Shown here one piece after another: positions 7,719-16,878 of a stretch of DNA of 64,000 bases. Position 1 is the first letter of the stretch, and every line of letters starts with the position of its first letter. The position numbers and the translations under genes were made by a program. The notes below the pieces were generated by a model. It saw only the letters and a list, made by a program, of their open reading frames with translations. It was not told the origin of the DNA and did not search any database. This DNA is from Thermomonas carbonis (GTDB lineage Bacteria; Pseudomonadota; Gammaproteobacteria; Xanthomonadales; Xanthomonadaceae), in contig NZ_CP060719.1 in NCBI RefSeq assembly GCF_014396975.1, positions 2,576,001-2,640,000 on the forward strand. The letters run 5' to 3'.

Positions 7719-8326
7719 CCACCAAATGCAGATGCAATAACGGACTGTGCGGTTCCACTGATCACTAGCCAGACTACAACCGCAATGTTCAGCATAACCG
7801 TGAACCAGAAGACCGACTGGAAGGATGTCTTGACCGTCTTGTGGCGTGATTGCTGCTGAGCGATGAGTGCGCCAGGCCAGCCGCCAAGTAGATCGATGAA
7901 ATGAAGGGTGCTCTCTGGAGTACGTTGCATGTTCTTGCCGGCTGCAACCTTATCCAAGGTGTACATGATGTACGACAGGCAGCTTAGTAAGGCATAGCCA
8001 AATAAGAATGCAGTGGGCAGAAATCCAAGAAACGCACTGGTCAGAATAATGACGAGTGAGGCGATTGCAATCGCCAGTCTTGGCATGGGCTTTTGTGGCT
8101 TGCGCTCTGCGATTTTCTGGCCCGCGTAACGAACATCAACCGCATTCGTGCGGCCGCGACTGTCTTTGGCCGCAGAGTAGGAGATGAGATCGCCGTCAAC
8201 GGGTCTACGAGACCCGAACTGGAACGCTTTGATATGAACAAAAGCCCGGTCGCCACCCCCGTGCGGGAGAACAAATCCAAAGCCCTTGTCGTCGTTCCAG
8301 TTTGAGATTCGTCCTACAAGTCTCAT
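7715..8326 (-). CDS. Cold-shock domain plus DUF1294 membrane protein
   Basis: 203 aa. Residues 1-68 are a cold-shock (OB-fold) domain: GRISNWNDDKGFGFVLP with the RNP-like KGFGFV and AFVHIKAF motifs. Residues about 82-200 form a DUF1294 membrane domain (several helices; YTLDKVAA, TLHFIDLLGGWPGALIAQQ). This CSD-DUF1294 fusion is known in bacteria; it presumably binds nucleic acid at the membrane. One of the largest cassette genes here. Confidence 0.9.
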   Translation of the reverse strand: MRLVGRISNWNDDKGFGFVLPHGGGDRAFVHIKAFQFGSRRPVDGDLISYSAAKDSRGRTNAVDVRYAGQKIAERKPQKPMPRLAIAIASLVIILTSAFLGFLPTAFLFGYALLSCLSYIMYTLDKVAAGKNMQRTPESTLHFIDLLGGWPGALIAQQQSRHKTVKTSFQSVFWFTVMLNIAVVVWLVISGTAQSVIASAFGG

Positions 8327-8344
8327 AGATGCTCGGTTGGTGGC

Positions 8345-8447
8345 TAACGCCTGAGTTAAGCCGCACCGATTTGCGGCGTTGTGCGAGTGAAGATTAGCAA
8401 GACTTGCACGACGCCGCGAAGCGGTGTCGGCTTGGACGAATTGTTAG
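8345..8447 (-). other. attC 20
   Basis: Type 3, 103 bp. Confidence 0.96.
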
Positions 8448-8657
8448 GCCGCACCAGCCTGGTTTTGCAGGCTTTTCCCGCAAACAGGCTCTTGCGAAGA
8501 CCTCACGAGCGAGACCTGCGACGAGTCTGCGCCAGGTGCGCGTTGGCCGAAGGCTTACGCGGCCCGCGACCAAAGGCCAACACACCTGAACTTTTGCGTC
8601 TTGGCCCAGCGGAAGAGCTGGACCCCCGCCAAACCGCAATCTTTCATGGCTGCGGCC
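8448..8657. other. ORF-less cassette insert, singleton
   Basis: 210 nt, not matching families A-D. Ends are inverted (GGCCGCA ... TGCGGCC). A 30-codon minus frame (start at 8650, MKDCGLAG) exists but has no support as a gene. Confidence 0.6.
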
Positions 8658-8760
8658 TAACGCCTGAGTTAAGCCGGGCCGCTTTGCGGCCTTGGGCAAG
8701 TGAAACTCAATGGTACTTGCACGAGGCCGCGAAGCGGTCTCGGCTTGAACGAATTGTTAG
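8658..8760 (-). other. attC 21
   Basis: Type 4, 103 bp. Confidence 0.96.
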
Positions 8761-9077
8761 GCATCTTTGCGTGACCTCAACCTAACGTACGCGTAGGAAC
8801 CGGCCAAGCCTATGAAAAACCAAAACGCAATGAGGAACAAGATCATGATTGGTGCGTAGTTCGGGGTCATTCTGCCGAAGACCGCGACGGTGAGCTCACG
8901 CATTAGCTCTCTATTCTCGAGGAACGGCATCAGCTTTGCCGGCGCTCTGGCGACATGAATCAGCGGATGTGAATAGGGCTCCGGCAACAGGAAAGCATTT
9001 GCTAGAAAACATGCTGGCACAAGCAAGCCAATGGCGAAGTGCCGAAGAATGCTCTTAGTTCCGGTCAGACGAATCAT
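8757..9077 (-). CDS. Membrane protein, function unknown
   Basis: 106 aa with two transmembrane helices (about residues 12-31 and 76-97) flanking a roughly 45-residue loop, probably periplasmic, and a basic C-terminus. Confidence 0.6.
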   Translation of the reverse strand: MIRLTGTKSILRHFAIGLLVPACFLANAFLLPEPYSHPLIHVARAPAKLMPFLENRELMRELTVAVFGRMTPNYAPIMILFLIAFWFFIGLAGSYAYVRLRSRKDA

Positions 9078-9087
9078 TCAAGATGCC

Positions 9088-9188
9088 TAACGCCTGAGTT
9101 AAGCCGGACCGCTGCGCGGAACGGCGGAGTGGTACACGTCACCATGCAGCCGAGCCGCGAAGCGGTCTCGGCTTGAACGAATTGTTAG
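9088..9188 (-). other. attC 22
   Basis: Type 1, 101 bp. Confidence 0.97.
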
Positions 9189-9196
9189 CTGCGTCT

Positions 9197-9661
9197 CTAG
9201 TACTGCCATGAACTAACACGGTTCACATGCTCAATAGTCCCGCCGCCCCAGCACCTACCCATACAAATACGGGATGAGCTGTCACTGGAGGGCTTGGGAA
9301 TCTGTGGCCTTGCACGAAATATGCCTTCAACAACGGCATAGGTGCCGTTGATGCTACTTAAGGAGCTTTGATCAACGTTGAATTTTGGATCAAAGCCAGT
9401 CATTTCGATGTTGCCCTGGGTGTTGTGGCGGTAGTCGTCTGGCGTTGCATAGACTCCAGATTTCCCCTCAAAAGCGAAAGAGAACTTCACGACTCCGATA
9501 ACTCGAACAGAGTGGCCATCAAATTTCTCTGGCGCGGCCAACAGCTCATAGACGGACGCATCAATAGCGTCATGGCGTGAGAAGGCAACAGCATTTAGCT
9601 CGCTAACGGTAGCGCAGCCAAATAGGAGCAAGGAAAGAACCGCGGCCGCGAGAATCTTCAT
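9197..9661 (-). CDS. Putative lipoprotein
   Basis: 154 aa. Lipobox LLLFGC at residues 11-16. The region YELLAAPEKFDGHSVRVIGVV is a pattern common to OB-fold-like lipoproteins that 'spread' over a ligand, but the function is unknown. C-terminal CMGRCW pair. Confidence 0.65.
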   Translation of the reverse strand: MKILAAAVLSLLLFGCATVSELNAVAFSRHDAIDASVYELLAAPEKFDGHSVRVIGVVKFSFAFEGKSGVYATPDDYRHNTQGNIEMTGFDPKFNVDQSSLSSINGTYAVVEGIFRARPQIPKPSSDSSSRICMGRCWGGGTIEHVNRVSSWQY

Positions 9662-9668
9662 GAGCAGC

Positions 9669-9771
9669 TAACGCCTGAGTTAAGCCGCACCGATTTGCGG
9701 CGTTGTGCGAGTGAAGATTAGCAAGACTTGCACGACGCCGCGAAGCGGTGTCGGCTTGAACGAATTGTTAG
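9669..9771 (-). other. attC 23
   Basis: Type 3, 103 bp, but with CTTGAACG instead of CTTGGACG; the only type 3 site belonging to a coding cassette. Confidence 0.96.
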
Positions 9772-10154
9772 GTTGCGGTCACGTGCGTTGCTCGCTGTGT
9801 GGCGAGTGCTTGACCCAACATAGCTCCTATCAGGGTGGTGACACCGGAGCCCAGGAACGCGACCCAGTTGTGGCGAGCGATCATAGGGAGCGGGTTTGGA
9901 TCAACTGGTGCTGCAATAGCGTAGAGGAAGTAGACCGTTACAGCCCAGAGGGCAAGCCAAACCCCGATTGCTGGAAGGATGATTCCTTTACGAGCGACGA
10001 ATCCGCCGACGAAGGCGGACAAGAGCGCTACCACTACAGAGCGGAGAGCTATTTGCTCCATAGACTCGGCCAAAAGCGAGCTCGCAAGATTGTTCAAGAG
10101 GATCTGCGTAATGATCAGGGCGGCTACCCCAAGCAAGAGCCTTTTTGATGACAT
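9768..10154 (-). CDS. Small membrane protein, function unknown
   Basis: 128 aa from MSSKRLLLGV, chosen for the AAGGAGAA upstream. Four hydrophobic segments (about residues 6-27, 37-57, 60-80 and 99-118). Confidence 0.65.
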   Translation of the reverse strand: MSSKRLLLGVAALIITQILLNNLASSLLAESMEQIALRSVVVALLSAFVGGFVARKGIILPAIGVWLALWAVTVYFLYAIAAPVDPNPLPMIARHNWVAFLGSGVTTLIGAMLGQALATQRATHVTAT

Positions 10155-10177
10155 TCGAAAGTTCTCCTTGAGCAACC

Positions 10178-10280
10178 TAACGCCTGAGTTAAGCCGGGCC
10201 GCTTTGCGGCCTTGGGCAGGTGAAAATGTATAGCACTTGCACGAGGCCGCGAAGCGGGCTCGGCTTGAACGAATTGTTAG
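10178..10280 (-). other. attC 24
   Basis: Type 4, 103 bp. Confidence 0.96.
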
Positions 10281-10813
10281 CCGACATTGTGCTTGTAGGC
10301 GTTGTAGACCAGCTCAGTACATGGCTTGCCGCGGGACTTGGCATGGCGCGTCTCCACTTTGAGCATTCCCACCCGTTCCAGCAAGCGGATGGATGAAAGG
10401 TTGCGCGTATCCGCGATTCCAACAACCTTCTTGGCGCTCGTGCTCTCGAAAACGAGCGCGATGGCTTCCTTGACCGCTGCGGTGGCTAGGCCGTTTCCTT
10501 GTGATTGACGCCTGAGCGTGAACCCGATCTCTGCTTGGCTCGCGTCACTAGCGAGAATCAAACCGATGTCGCCAATGAGTGTGAGGCTGTTGGCGTCGGC
10601 AATTCCAATCTGGCACCAACTGCCGGGCTGCAAAAGGGGCGCTTGATTCATATACTTGAGAAGGACGCGAGCGTCATGATCCGGGGTGGCCACCCAGCCT
10701 TGGTAGCGGCCGAGCTCAGGATCTCGGCGATAGGACTGGAAGTCGGCCAGATCTGTTGCATTGAGTCTGCGCAACACAATGCTGCCGGCAGCACGTGGAA
10801 GGAGATCGATCAT
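10277..10813 (-). CDS. GNAT acetyltransferase, RimJ/RimL type
   Basis: 178 aa. IVLRRLNATDLADFQSYRRDPEL is the usual start of RimL-type acetyltransferases. The acetyl-CoA loop RRQSQGNGLATAAV and ADTRNLSSIRLLERVGM follow in order. Could acetylate a protein N-terminus or a small amine; substrate unknown. Confidence 0.88.
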   Translation of the reverse strand: MIDLLPRAAGSIVLRRLNATDLADFQSYRRDPELGRYQGWVATPDHDARVLLKYMNQAPLLQPGSWCQIGIADANSLTLIGDIGLILASDASQAEIGFTLRRQSQGNGLATAAVKEAIALVFESTSAKKVVGIADTRNLSSIRLLERVGMLKVETRHAKSRGKPCTELVYNAYKHNVG

Positions 10814-10831
10814 GTGCTCTGCAATGACGGC

Positions 10832-10932
10832 TAACGCCTGAGTTAAGCCGGACCGCTGCGCGGAACGGCGGAGTGGTACACGTCACCATGCAGCCGAGCC
10901 GCGAAGCGGTCTCGGCTTGAACGAATTGTTAG
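10832..10932 (-). other. attC 25
   Basis: Type 1, 101 bp. Confidence 0.97.
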
Positions 10933-11309
10933 GCACGTGGCAGTAGGCGCTCACGTTCTAATATTTCCATTACCGCCGGCAGTGTGTATTGCTGCCATGG
11001 AATCACTGCCGCGGGCATATTTTCACGCCGATACGCGCCTGAGTCGAAGGCCTGGTAAATCTCAAACGGAAGCCCAGAAAACTCAATTCCTACATAGACA
11101 GCGAGGCAGTCCATGGTGCAAGCGGCGGCGCCGTAGCCAATCTCACCGTAGGAGAACTCGACAGCAACGTGTTTAGCTAGGAGCTCAGGGAAGTCCTCGG
11201 GTACAGCCCCGTGCTTCAAGCAAAATGCATCAACAGCCCCGTCGGTGAGGCCGTTGCGAGGAAATGCGTCAACGCACGCTTTGACAAGTTGCTGAAGTTC
11301 TTCGTCCAC
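10929..11309 (-). CDS. Hypothetical cytosolic protein
   Basis: 126 aa with GTG start. Acidic and soluble; no signal peptide or known motif. Two cysteines in AACTMDC. Confidence 0.55.
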   Translation of the reverse strand: MDEELQQLVKACVDAFPRNGLTDGAVDAFCLKHGAVPEDFPELLAKHVAVEFSYGEIGYGAAACTMDCLAVYVGIEFSGLPFEIYQAFDSGAYRRENMPAAVIPWQQYTLPAVMEILERERLLPRA

Positions 11310-11313
11310 TGCC

Positions 11314-11414
11314 TAACGCCTGAGTTAAGCCGGACCGCTGCGCGGAACGGCGGAGTGGTACACGTCACCATGCAGCCGAGCCGCGAAGCGGTCTCGGCTT
11401 GAACGAATTGTTAG
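11314..11414 (-). other. attC 26
   Basis: Type 1, 101 bp. Confidence 0.97.
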
Positions 11415-11424
11415 ACCCCACTCA

Positions 11425-11952
11425 TTACTGCGGTACAGGATCCCTTTGGGACCAAATGACGGAGATGATCTTCCACCCGTTGTCACTGCGAACGAGGTGC
11501 CACATCTCACGCCCCCAATGTTCTTCTTTCCCATTGACTAATAGAGAGTAGTTGAAATTCACGGAGGCGATTTCGCCGTCTGTGTCTATGACTGGGTCCC
11601 GAAACACTTCTTCAATGGATTCCGAGCCAACCGCGGTAATTCTATCGATCATGGTCAAGAAGTTATTTTCTGGCCACCTCACTACTCGGCGTACTTCAGG
11701 CACAAAAGTCTTGAGTCGTGCAACCCGTGCATCGTCGTCTACGAGTTGCCAGGTAACGTGGGCAGGGTTGTCTGACACAAAGAGGGTGACAAAAGTCGCC
11801 TTGTCTTTCTTGATGATCGATGTGCGAAATGCTTCAACTACCTCACGAATGGCCGCAACGTCCTTAGGATCGTTTTGGGCGGCTAATGCAGGCTGCAGGC
11901 CAAACGAAAGTGCCAGCAGGGCAACGAAGGCAAAGGCTCTTAATGAGGACAT
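11425..11952 (-). CDS. Secreted SnoaL/DUF4440-like protein
   Basis: 175 aa. Signal peptide to about residue 24 (LQPALAA). The rest has the NTF2-like pattern (AIREVVEAFRTSIIKKDKATFVTLF ... WHLVRSDNGWKIISVIWS) of SnoaL/DUF4440 domains. Periplasmic; ligand unknown. Confidence 0.75.
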   Translation of the reverse strand: MSSLRAFAFVALLALSFGLQPALAAQNDPKDVAAIREVVEAFRTSIIKKDKATFVTLFVSDNPAHVTWQLVDDDARVARLKTFVPEVRRVVRWPENNFLTMIDRITAVGSESIEEVFRDPVIDTDGEIASVNFNYSLLVNGKEEHWGREMWHLVRSDNGWKIISVIWSQRDPVPQ

Positions 11953-11971
11953 TTGAACTCTCCGTGGGGTC

Positions 11972-12073
11972 TAACGCCTGAGTTAAGCCGGACCGCTGCG
12001 CGGCACGGTGTGATGGTACACGTCACCATTTAAGCCGAGCCGCGAAGCGGTCTCGGCTTGAACGAATTGTTAG
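11972..12073 (-). other. attC 27
   Basis: Type 2, 102 bp. Confidence 0.96.
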
Positions 12074-12408
12074 GTCTGCCTTTGTCCGAACATGATGACG
12101 CACATGCCCAAGAAACAGAGGCTCACGCCAATCCAGTCCGTGACTGTGGGTTTGACAGAATCAACGGCCCAGAGCCAGAGCAATGCGACTCCAATGTACA
12201 CACCGCCATACGCTGCGTAGACACGCCCGGCGGCCTGTGGGTGCAAGGTGAGGAGCCATGCAAACGCTGCGAGGCTTAGCGCAGCTGGCACGAGAAGCCA
12301 GGCGGATTTGCCTTGCTTGAGCCACAAGTAGGGAAGGTAACAGCCAATGATCTCCGCTAGCGCAGTGGCGAAGAACAGCCCGAGTGTTTTTGCGATCTCA
12401 ACTAGCAT
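12070..12408 (-). CDS. YnfA/UPF0060-family membrane protein
   Basis: 112 aa, four transmembrane helices, family-typical length. [18 protein letters not shown] and [20 protein letters not shown] are hallmark stretches of the UPF0060 (YnfA) family, related to small drug-resistance-like transporters. Physiological role in this host unknown. Confidence 0.9.
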   Translation of the reverse strand: MLVEIAKTLGLFFATALAEIIGCYLPYLWLKQGKSAWLLVPAALSLAAFAWLLTLHPQAAGRVYAAYGGVYIGVALLWLWAVDSVKPTVTDWIGVSLCFLGMCVIMFGQRQT

Positions 12409-12426
12409 GATTGTGCGGTGCAGACC

Positions 12427-12528
12427 TAACGCCTGAGTTAAGCCGGACCGCTTTGCGGAACGGCGGCGTGCTACACGCTAGCACGCAAGCCGAGCCGCGA
12501 AGCGGTCTCGGCTTGAACGAATTGTTAG
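12427..12528 (-). other. attC 28
   Basis: Type 5, 102 bp. Confidence 0.96.
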
Positions 12529-12531
12529 GCC

Positions 12532-12993
12532 TCATAGCCAGCGCGAGACCTGCTCACAGAATGCAGCGTACGCGCCGGGGAAGCGAGTAGAAAGATACCG
12601 CTCCTCCGGCTGAATCTGGAACCGCGTGATGTAGAGAATGAAGGCAGGGATGGCCACGAAAGCGGCCGCGTTGCGCAAGTAGAGCGCCCAGCCCAGAAGA
12701 ATCGCCGCGTGACCCAAGTACATGGGGTTGCGGGTGTAGCGATAAATACCTGAAGTGACCAAGTGCGTGGACAAGGCTGGCCGAAGAGGGTTGATCGTCG
12801 TCCCGGCGCGCTTAAACGTAAGTTTAGGGAGAAGGTTGAGCGCCAAGCCAACAAAGGCCAGGGACATAGCCAAGAGCCTGCGTAGCGGGAGCTCGAACGA
12901 GAGTGCCGGCAGAAAGTGGGCGGCACCGAACGCGGCAATACCGAGCAGGGCTAAGACAACGGGCGGCGGTATTTTTGTCTCAAGCCAGCGCAT
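12532..12993 (-). CDS. Isoprenylcysteine methyltransferase-like membrane protein
   Basis: 153 aa. Four hydrophobic helices, with LVTSGIYRYTRNPMYLGHA and RFQIQPEERYLSTRFPGAYAAF, the SAM-binding signature of the ICMT/PEMT-like family (RNPMY and E-E-x-L). Bacterial members methylate unknown membrane substrates. Confidence 0.88.
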   Translation of the reverse strand: MRWLETKIPPPVVLALLGIAAFGAAHFLPALSFELPLRRLLAMSLAFVGLALNLLPKLTFKRAGTTINPLRPALSTHLVTSGIYRYTRNPMYLGHAAILLGWALYLRNAAAFVAIPAFILYITRFQIQPEERYLSTRFPGAYAAFCEQVSRWL

Positions 12994-13009
12994 TGTTTGG
13001 AATGAGGCC

Positions 13010-13111
13010 TAACGCCTGAGTTAAGCCGGACCGCTGCGCGGAACGGCGTGATGGTACACGTCACCATTTAAGCCGAGCCGCGAAGCGGTCTCGGCTTGAA
13101 CGAATTGTTAG
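13010..13111 (-). other. attC 29
   Basis: Type 2, 102 bp. Confidence 0.96.
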
Positions 13112-13485
13112 GCACGGGCACGTGATCTAAGCAGGGCGGCGAACAGAAGTCCAACAACACCGCCGCAGAACGTTGCGATAAACGGAAGATGGGTTGGCTG
13201 ATAGGCGAGTCCCTGGTAACGATCTGTTTCCGGATACCAAGAAGAATCGAGTAAGAACCATGCCGCCAAAGCACCAACTACGAGAGCTAGGCAAGACGCC
13301 TGGAACTTGCGGCTAGGCGCGGCAACGTAGGTTGTCACCACAACGGCTAAGGCTGCCGCGAATCCCGCTCCAGGTAGATGCCACAAGCCGGCGAGATCAG
13401 TGACGATTGAGCCGGTGATGCCGGCAATAAAGAATGCGCCCGCGACTGCGAGAAAGGCTAGGAACCATCGCTCGAACGGCAACAT
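13108..13485 (-). CDS. Small membrane protein, function unknown
   Basis: 125 aa from MLPFERWF after AGGAGAAAG. Four hydrophobic segments (about residues 7-27, 38-55, 63-79 and 101-120). Confidence 0.65.
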   Translation of the reverse strand: MLPFERWFLAFLAVAGAFFIAGITGSIVTDLAGLWHLPGAGFAAALAVVVTTYVAAPSRKFQASCLALVVGALAAWFLLDSSWYPETDRYQGLAYQPTHLPFIATFCGGVVGLLFAALLRSRARA

Positions 13486-13500
13486 TCTTTCTCCTGTGCC

Positions 13501-13603
13501 TAACGCCTGAGTTAAGCCGCACCGATTTGCGGCGTTGTGCAAGTGAAGATTAGCAAGACTTGCACGACGCCGCGAAGCGGTGTCGGCTTGGACGAAATGT
13601 TAG
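13501..13603 (-). other. attC 30
   Basis: Type 3, 103 bp; ends GAAATGTTAG. Confidence 0.95.
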
Positions 13604-13812
13604 CGCGGTGCGTAGTCACAGAGGCTCAGGTCGCTCCCCTGATTGCATCCTGACCGTCGAAGCTGGCGTTCGGTCAGGGCCAGCCACCGCTTTTCCCGAG
13701 AACCAATGCCTGGAGAAGATCGTCACTTGGCGATCGCGAGCAATCTCGGAGAAGGCAGGAACCAGCACAAATTTTCTAAGAGCAAGTTCCGTGAACTCGT
13801 TCTACCCCGCGC
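13604..13812. repeat. ORF-less cassette insert, family B
   Basis: 209 nt. Five copies in the window. Ends are inverted (GCGCGGTGCGTAG ... CTACCCCGCGC). Inner inverted repeat CTGACCG/CGGTCAG. No consistent gene. Confidence 0.85.
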
Positions 13813-13915
13813 TAACGCCTGAGTTAAGCCGGACCGCTGCGCGGCCTTGGGCAAGTGAAGATCATAGCGACTTGCACGAGGCCGCGAAGCGGGCTCGGCT
13901 TGAACGAAATGTTAG
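13813..13915 (-). other. attC 31
   Basis: Type 4 variant, 103 bp; ends GAAATGTTAG like attC 30. Confidence 0.95.
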
Positions 13916-14123
13916 CGCGGTGCGTAGGCACAGAGGCTCAGGTCGCCAACCTGTTTGCATCCTGGAGGTCGATGTTGGCGTTCGGTCAGGGCCAGCCGCC
14001 GCTTTCCCGAAAACCCAATGCTGGAAAGCGCGATTGACCTGCCAATGGCGAGCATCTTAGAGAATGCGGAGAACAGGCCAATTTTTTTAAGAGCAAGTTC
14101 TGTGAACTCGTTCTACCCCGCGC
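13916..14123. repeat. ORF-less cassette insert, family B
   Basis: 208 nt; tandem neighbour of 13604-13812, about as diverged from it as from the distant copies. Confidence 0.85.
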
Positions 14124-14225
14124 TAACGCCTGAGTTAAGCCGGACCGCTGCGCGGCACGGCGGAGTGGTAAAACCTACCACTTAAGCCGAGCCGCGAAGC
14201 GGTCTCGGCTTGAACGAATTGTTAG
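14124..14225 (-). other. attC 32
   Basis: Type 2 variant, 102 bp. Confidence 0.95.
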
Positions 14226-14548
14226 GTGGCATCTCGTTTGGCCAGGGGCACTACACGATTCCACGCCAGGATGAGGGGAGAGGTAGCGATCAAGGCTCCT
14301 GCTGCAAAGACTGTTGCCCACCACCCTGGACGTTCTGGAACCAGATAGAACACAGCCAGTATGCCCCCGAGGGATGTTGTGACACTCATCAGCAATGACA
14401 GGATGAGAGCCGGTAGCCAAGCGACGCCAACTTTCTTCTTGCATGTGGCGCAACGAATCGATTTGGCAGGGCCGAGCCATGCTCTGGACCACCGTGACAG
14501 GCAATACCCGCCGCAATGTGGACACGCGTCTCGCGCCGATCTGTCCAT
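14222..14548 (-). CDS. Zinc-ribbon membrane protein
   Basis: 108 aa. N-terminal CPHCGGYC and CATC pairs (residues 9-36) form a likely zinc ribbon; two transmembrane helices follow (about 44-68 and 76-95). Function unknown. Confidence 0.65.
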   Translation of the reverse strand: MDRSARDACPHCGGYCLSRWSRAWLGPAKSIRCATCKKKVGVAWLPALILSLLMSVTTSLGGILAVFYLVPERPGWWATVFAAGALIATSPLILAWNRVVPLAKRDAT

Positions 14549-14554
14549 GCCACC

Positions 14555-14656
14555 TAACGCCTGAGTTAAGACGGACCGCTGCGCGGAACGGCGGCGTGCT
14601 ACACGCTAGCACGCAAGCCGAGCCGCGAAGCGGTCTCGGCTTGAACGAATTGTTAG
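14555..14656 (-). other. attC 33
   Basis: Type 5, 102 bp. Confidence 0.96.
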
Positions 14657-14697
14657 CCACGGCCCCGGACATAGAGCTGGCAGAGTCAACCGAAATG

Positions 14698-14967
14698 TCA
14701 GTTCTGACCGACCTTTGTCCCGTTGACGCCCACGTTACGGCCGAACTTCCCAATGCCGTCGTTCTGGGCAATCTTGCTTCCGCTGATTGCCACGTCACTG
14801 TTCTTGCTGAGCAACGCGTCCAAGACCTCAACAGTGTCCGAAAGAAGTGAGCCGAGCTTCTGAACTTGGGCGGCTGTCAGGACGCCGCTCGCGGTTGCAG
14901 TTTTGAATTGCCTGACATCGTTCTTCAGTCGATTCAACGTAGCTTGTGCGTGGACGATATTCGACAT
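14698..14967 (-). CDS. Small coiled protein, paralogue of 6366-6596
   Basis: 89 aa, helical and soluble. Shares its register with the 6366-6596 product, including LL...SDVAISGSKI near the C-terminus. Has a Gly/Asn-rich tail. Function unknown. Confidence 0.6.
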   Translation of the reverse strand: MSNIVHAQATLNRLKNDVRQFKTATASGVLTAAQVQKLGSLLSDTVEVLDALLSKNSDVAISGSKIAQNDGIGKFGRNVGVNGTKVGQN

Positions 14968-15015
14968 TTGAGTCAGACCTTTTGGTTGAGCAGACGTTGC
15001 ACTGCATGCCGTGGC

Positions 15016-15118
15016 TAACGCCTGAGTTAAGCCGGAGCGCTTTGCGGCCGCGGCGATGGTTGAATCTTACGACCATTTCCGCGGCCGCGAAGCGGTCTCG
15101 GCTTGAACGAATTGTTAG
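15016..15118 (-). other. attC 34
   Basis: Type 7, 103 bp; identical to attC 73. Confidence 0.96.
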
Positions 15119-15510
15119 ATGCCATGCCCTGTTCGCGAGAAGAGAAAGCCTTCTTGGTTGTCGATGTTGCAAACAAGGTCTTGGCTATCAGTTCTAGTGC
15201 AATGAATTTCAGCAGGCCCGACTTGGCGGCCGTTCTCGCACTCTCCGACTTTGAGGTTGAAGTCAATCTTCTCTCGGCTGGTGTCTACTGTTCCGGCCTG
15301 ACTACAGGTTGTAGGAGCTGAATTTGGGTTCGGGTAGTAGATCGTTCGCGTGGCATAAATCCCATTGCTGCACATGGTCAGCGTGTTCCTGGCCAAGTCC
15401 ACTCGATCTATTGTGTGCTTCCAGCACTCTTCCTTGGCCACCTTCTGAGCGACAGAGGAACATCCTGAAGCGGATAGGACGAATACTGCAAATGCGAAGT
15501 ACTTGAGCAT
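15115..15510 (-). CDS. Putative lipoprotein (duplicated cassette)
   Basis: 131 aa. Lipobox LSASGC at about residues 12-17. Six further cysteines suggest disulfides in the mature protein. The whole cassette, attC included, recurs without visible change at 33611-34111. Confidence 0.7.
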   Translation of the reverse strand: MLKYFAFAVFVLSASGCSSVAQKVAKEECWKHTIDRVDLARNTLTMCSNGIYATRTIYYPNPNSAPTTCSQAGTVDTSREKIDFNLKVGECENGRQVGPAEIHCTRTDSQDLVCNIDNQEGFLFSRTGHGI

Positions 15511-15516
15511 GGCATC

Positions 15517-15617
15517 TAACGCCTGAGTTAAGCCGGACCGCTGCGCGGAGCGGCGGAGTGGTACACGTCACCATGCAGCCGAGCCGCGAAGCGGTCTCGG
15601 CTTGAACGAATTGTTAG
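15517..15617 (-). other. attC 35
   Basis: Type 1, 101 bp. Confidence 0.97.
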
Positions 15618-16294
15618 GTCGCTCTTGGGGAAACAAAGAGGAATTTGTAGAAAAATTCCCTGCAATCGCTGATCTCAAAGCTAAGCGCGCCGTTTTGAAG
15701 TAGGTCAAGACACTCGAGTGCTATTTTCTCCACATCATTCTTTAAAGAAAGAACGTTGATCTTTGAGATGTAGTCATCAAGCGAGTCGTGGTAAATACCA
15801 TCCCAGGGCTTGCGAGGCATAGTTATTGTTTTTGGCGCATTCGGGTCAAGGCGGAACACAACATTAGTTTTACCGTTGTCGTTCTTAGATAGCAGGCTGC
15901 CGTCGTGATAGAGCCCATTTCTCAATGTTGTCAGGTACTCGATTTCGTCTTTCGTATATGCGCTGAAAGAGTGAAGTGCCGCCTTTATCCCGTTCTTGTA
16001 ATTGGTCGCTTTGGACTTGTTGCGGTAAGCGCCACCAATTTGATCAAGCACAGCGAATGACGCCAACATAGGCGTGTAGATTCTAGTCCTGGCATTAATC
16101 GCTGATGCTTGCGCAGTTTCAATCAAGTCATAAAGACTTGAAGAGACATTGGCGTTCTTGATGAGCGTGCGTCTGTGCATCCTGGTGAGATGAATGTAGG
16201 CAAGTTCTTCTATCGTGAGATCATCAAGGTTCTTGGACATAAAATGATCGTGCAGCTCAAAGCCGTTTGCATTCTTGAAATTGGAAAAATCCAT
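15614..16294 (-). CDS. HEPN-like helical protein
   Basis: 226 aa, mostly helical, from a cassette clearly richer in A+T than its neighbours. Contains LTTLRNGLYHDGSLL: the R-x4-H arrangement (Arg-Asn-...-His) of HEPN domains, which often act as RNases in defence and toxin systems. The assignment rests on that motif and the helical context only. Confidence 0.55.
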   Translation of the reverse strand: MDFSNFKNANGFELHDHFMSKNLDDLTIEELAYIHLTRMHRRTLIKNANVSSSLYDLIETAQASAINARTRIYTPMLASFAVLDQIGGAYRNKSKATNYKNGIKAALHSFSAYTKDEIEYLTTLRNGLYHDGSLLSKNDNGKTNVVFRLDPNAPKTITMPRKPWDGIYHDSLDDYISKINVLSLKNDVEKIALECLDLLQNGALSFEISDCREFFYKFLFVSPRAT

Positions 16295-16319
16295 GCGGTG
16301 AGATTCCTTGTTAGCGACC

Positions 16320-16421
16320 TAACGCCTGAGTTAAGCCGGGCCGCTGCGCGGCTTGGCGATGTGGTAAACGCTACCACTTAAGCCGAGCCGCGAAGCGGTC
16401 TCGGCTTGAACGAATTGTTAG
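16320..16421 (-). other. attC 36
   Basis: Type 2, 102 bp. Confidence 0.96.
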
Positions 16422-16759
16422 CCCGCAGAGCCTGAAGCCAAATGACGAGGAACTTTGGTCTTGAGTAGCTGGATCAGCTCCCGAGCCATGTAGTCGTAGT
16501 CATCCGGAATGTCCAAACAGACAACGCGTGCGGCCCCAAGGTGACGTCTAAACTTGGCCGTGAGCTTGGCACGGTGTGAGCGCTCCATGACAAACACGAT
16601 ATGAGCCCACTCCAGGAGTTCAGGCGTGACAGGGTTGTCTGCTTCATTCTTCAGGCCGGCCGATGCCGTCTCAATGCCAGGCCAATCGGCGAACACTTGC
16701 TCGGCAGTTGGACTGCGAAGACGGTTCTGACCACATATGAAAAGGACGTTGCGAAGCAA
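16418..16759 (-). CDS. Low-molecular-weight protein-tyrosine-phosphatase-like protein
   Basis: 113 aa. NVLFICGQNRLRSPTAEQVF carries the phosphatase P-loop C-x5-R-S. The C-terminal DIPDDYDYM supplies the expected acidic DP-like loop. Shorter than classical LMW-PTPs (about 150 aa) but typical of the short bacterial subfamily. TTG start after AGGATC; no ATG fits. Confidence 0.82.
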   Translation of the reverse strand: MLRNVLFICGQNRLRSPTAEQVFADWPGIETASAGLKNEADNPVTPELLEWAHIVFVMERSHRAKLTAKFRRHLGAARVVCLDIPDDYDYMARELIQLLKTKVPRHLASGSAG

Positions 16760-16775
16760 AAGTGATCCTGCGGGC

Positions 16776-16878
16776 TAACGCCTGAGTTAAGCCGGGCCGC
16801 TTTGCGGCCTTGGGCAAGTGAAACTTGCAAGAACTTGCACGAGGCCGCGAAGCGGGCTCGGCTTGAACGAATTGTTAG
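16776..16878 (-). other. attC 37
   Basis: Type 4, 103 bp. Confidence 0.96.

Noticed and set aside
8394..8699. 101-codon minus frame through the insert at 8448-8657
   Set aside because: It begins and ends inside attC sequence, has an Arg/Trp-rich composition and no start or ribosome site within the insert.
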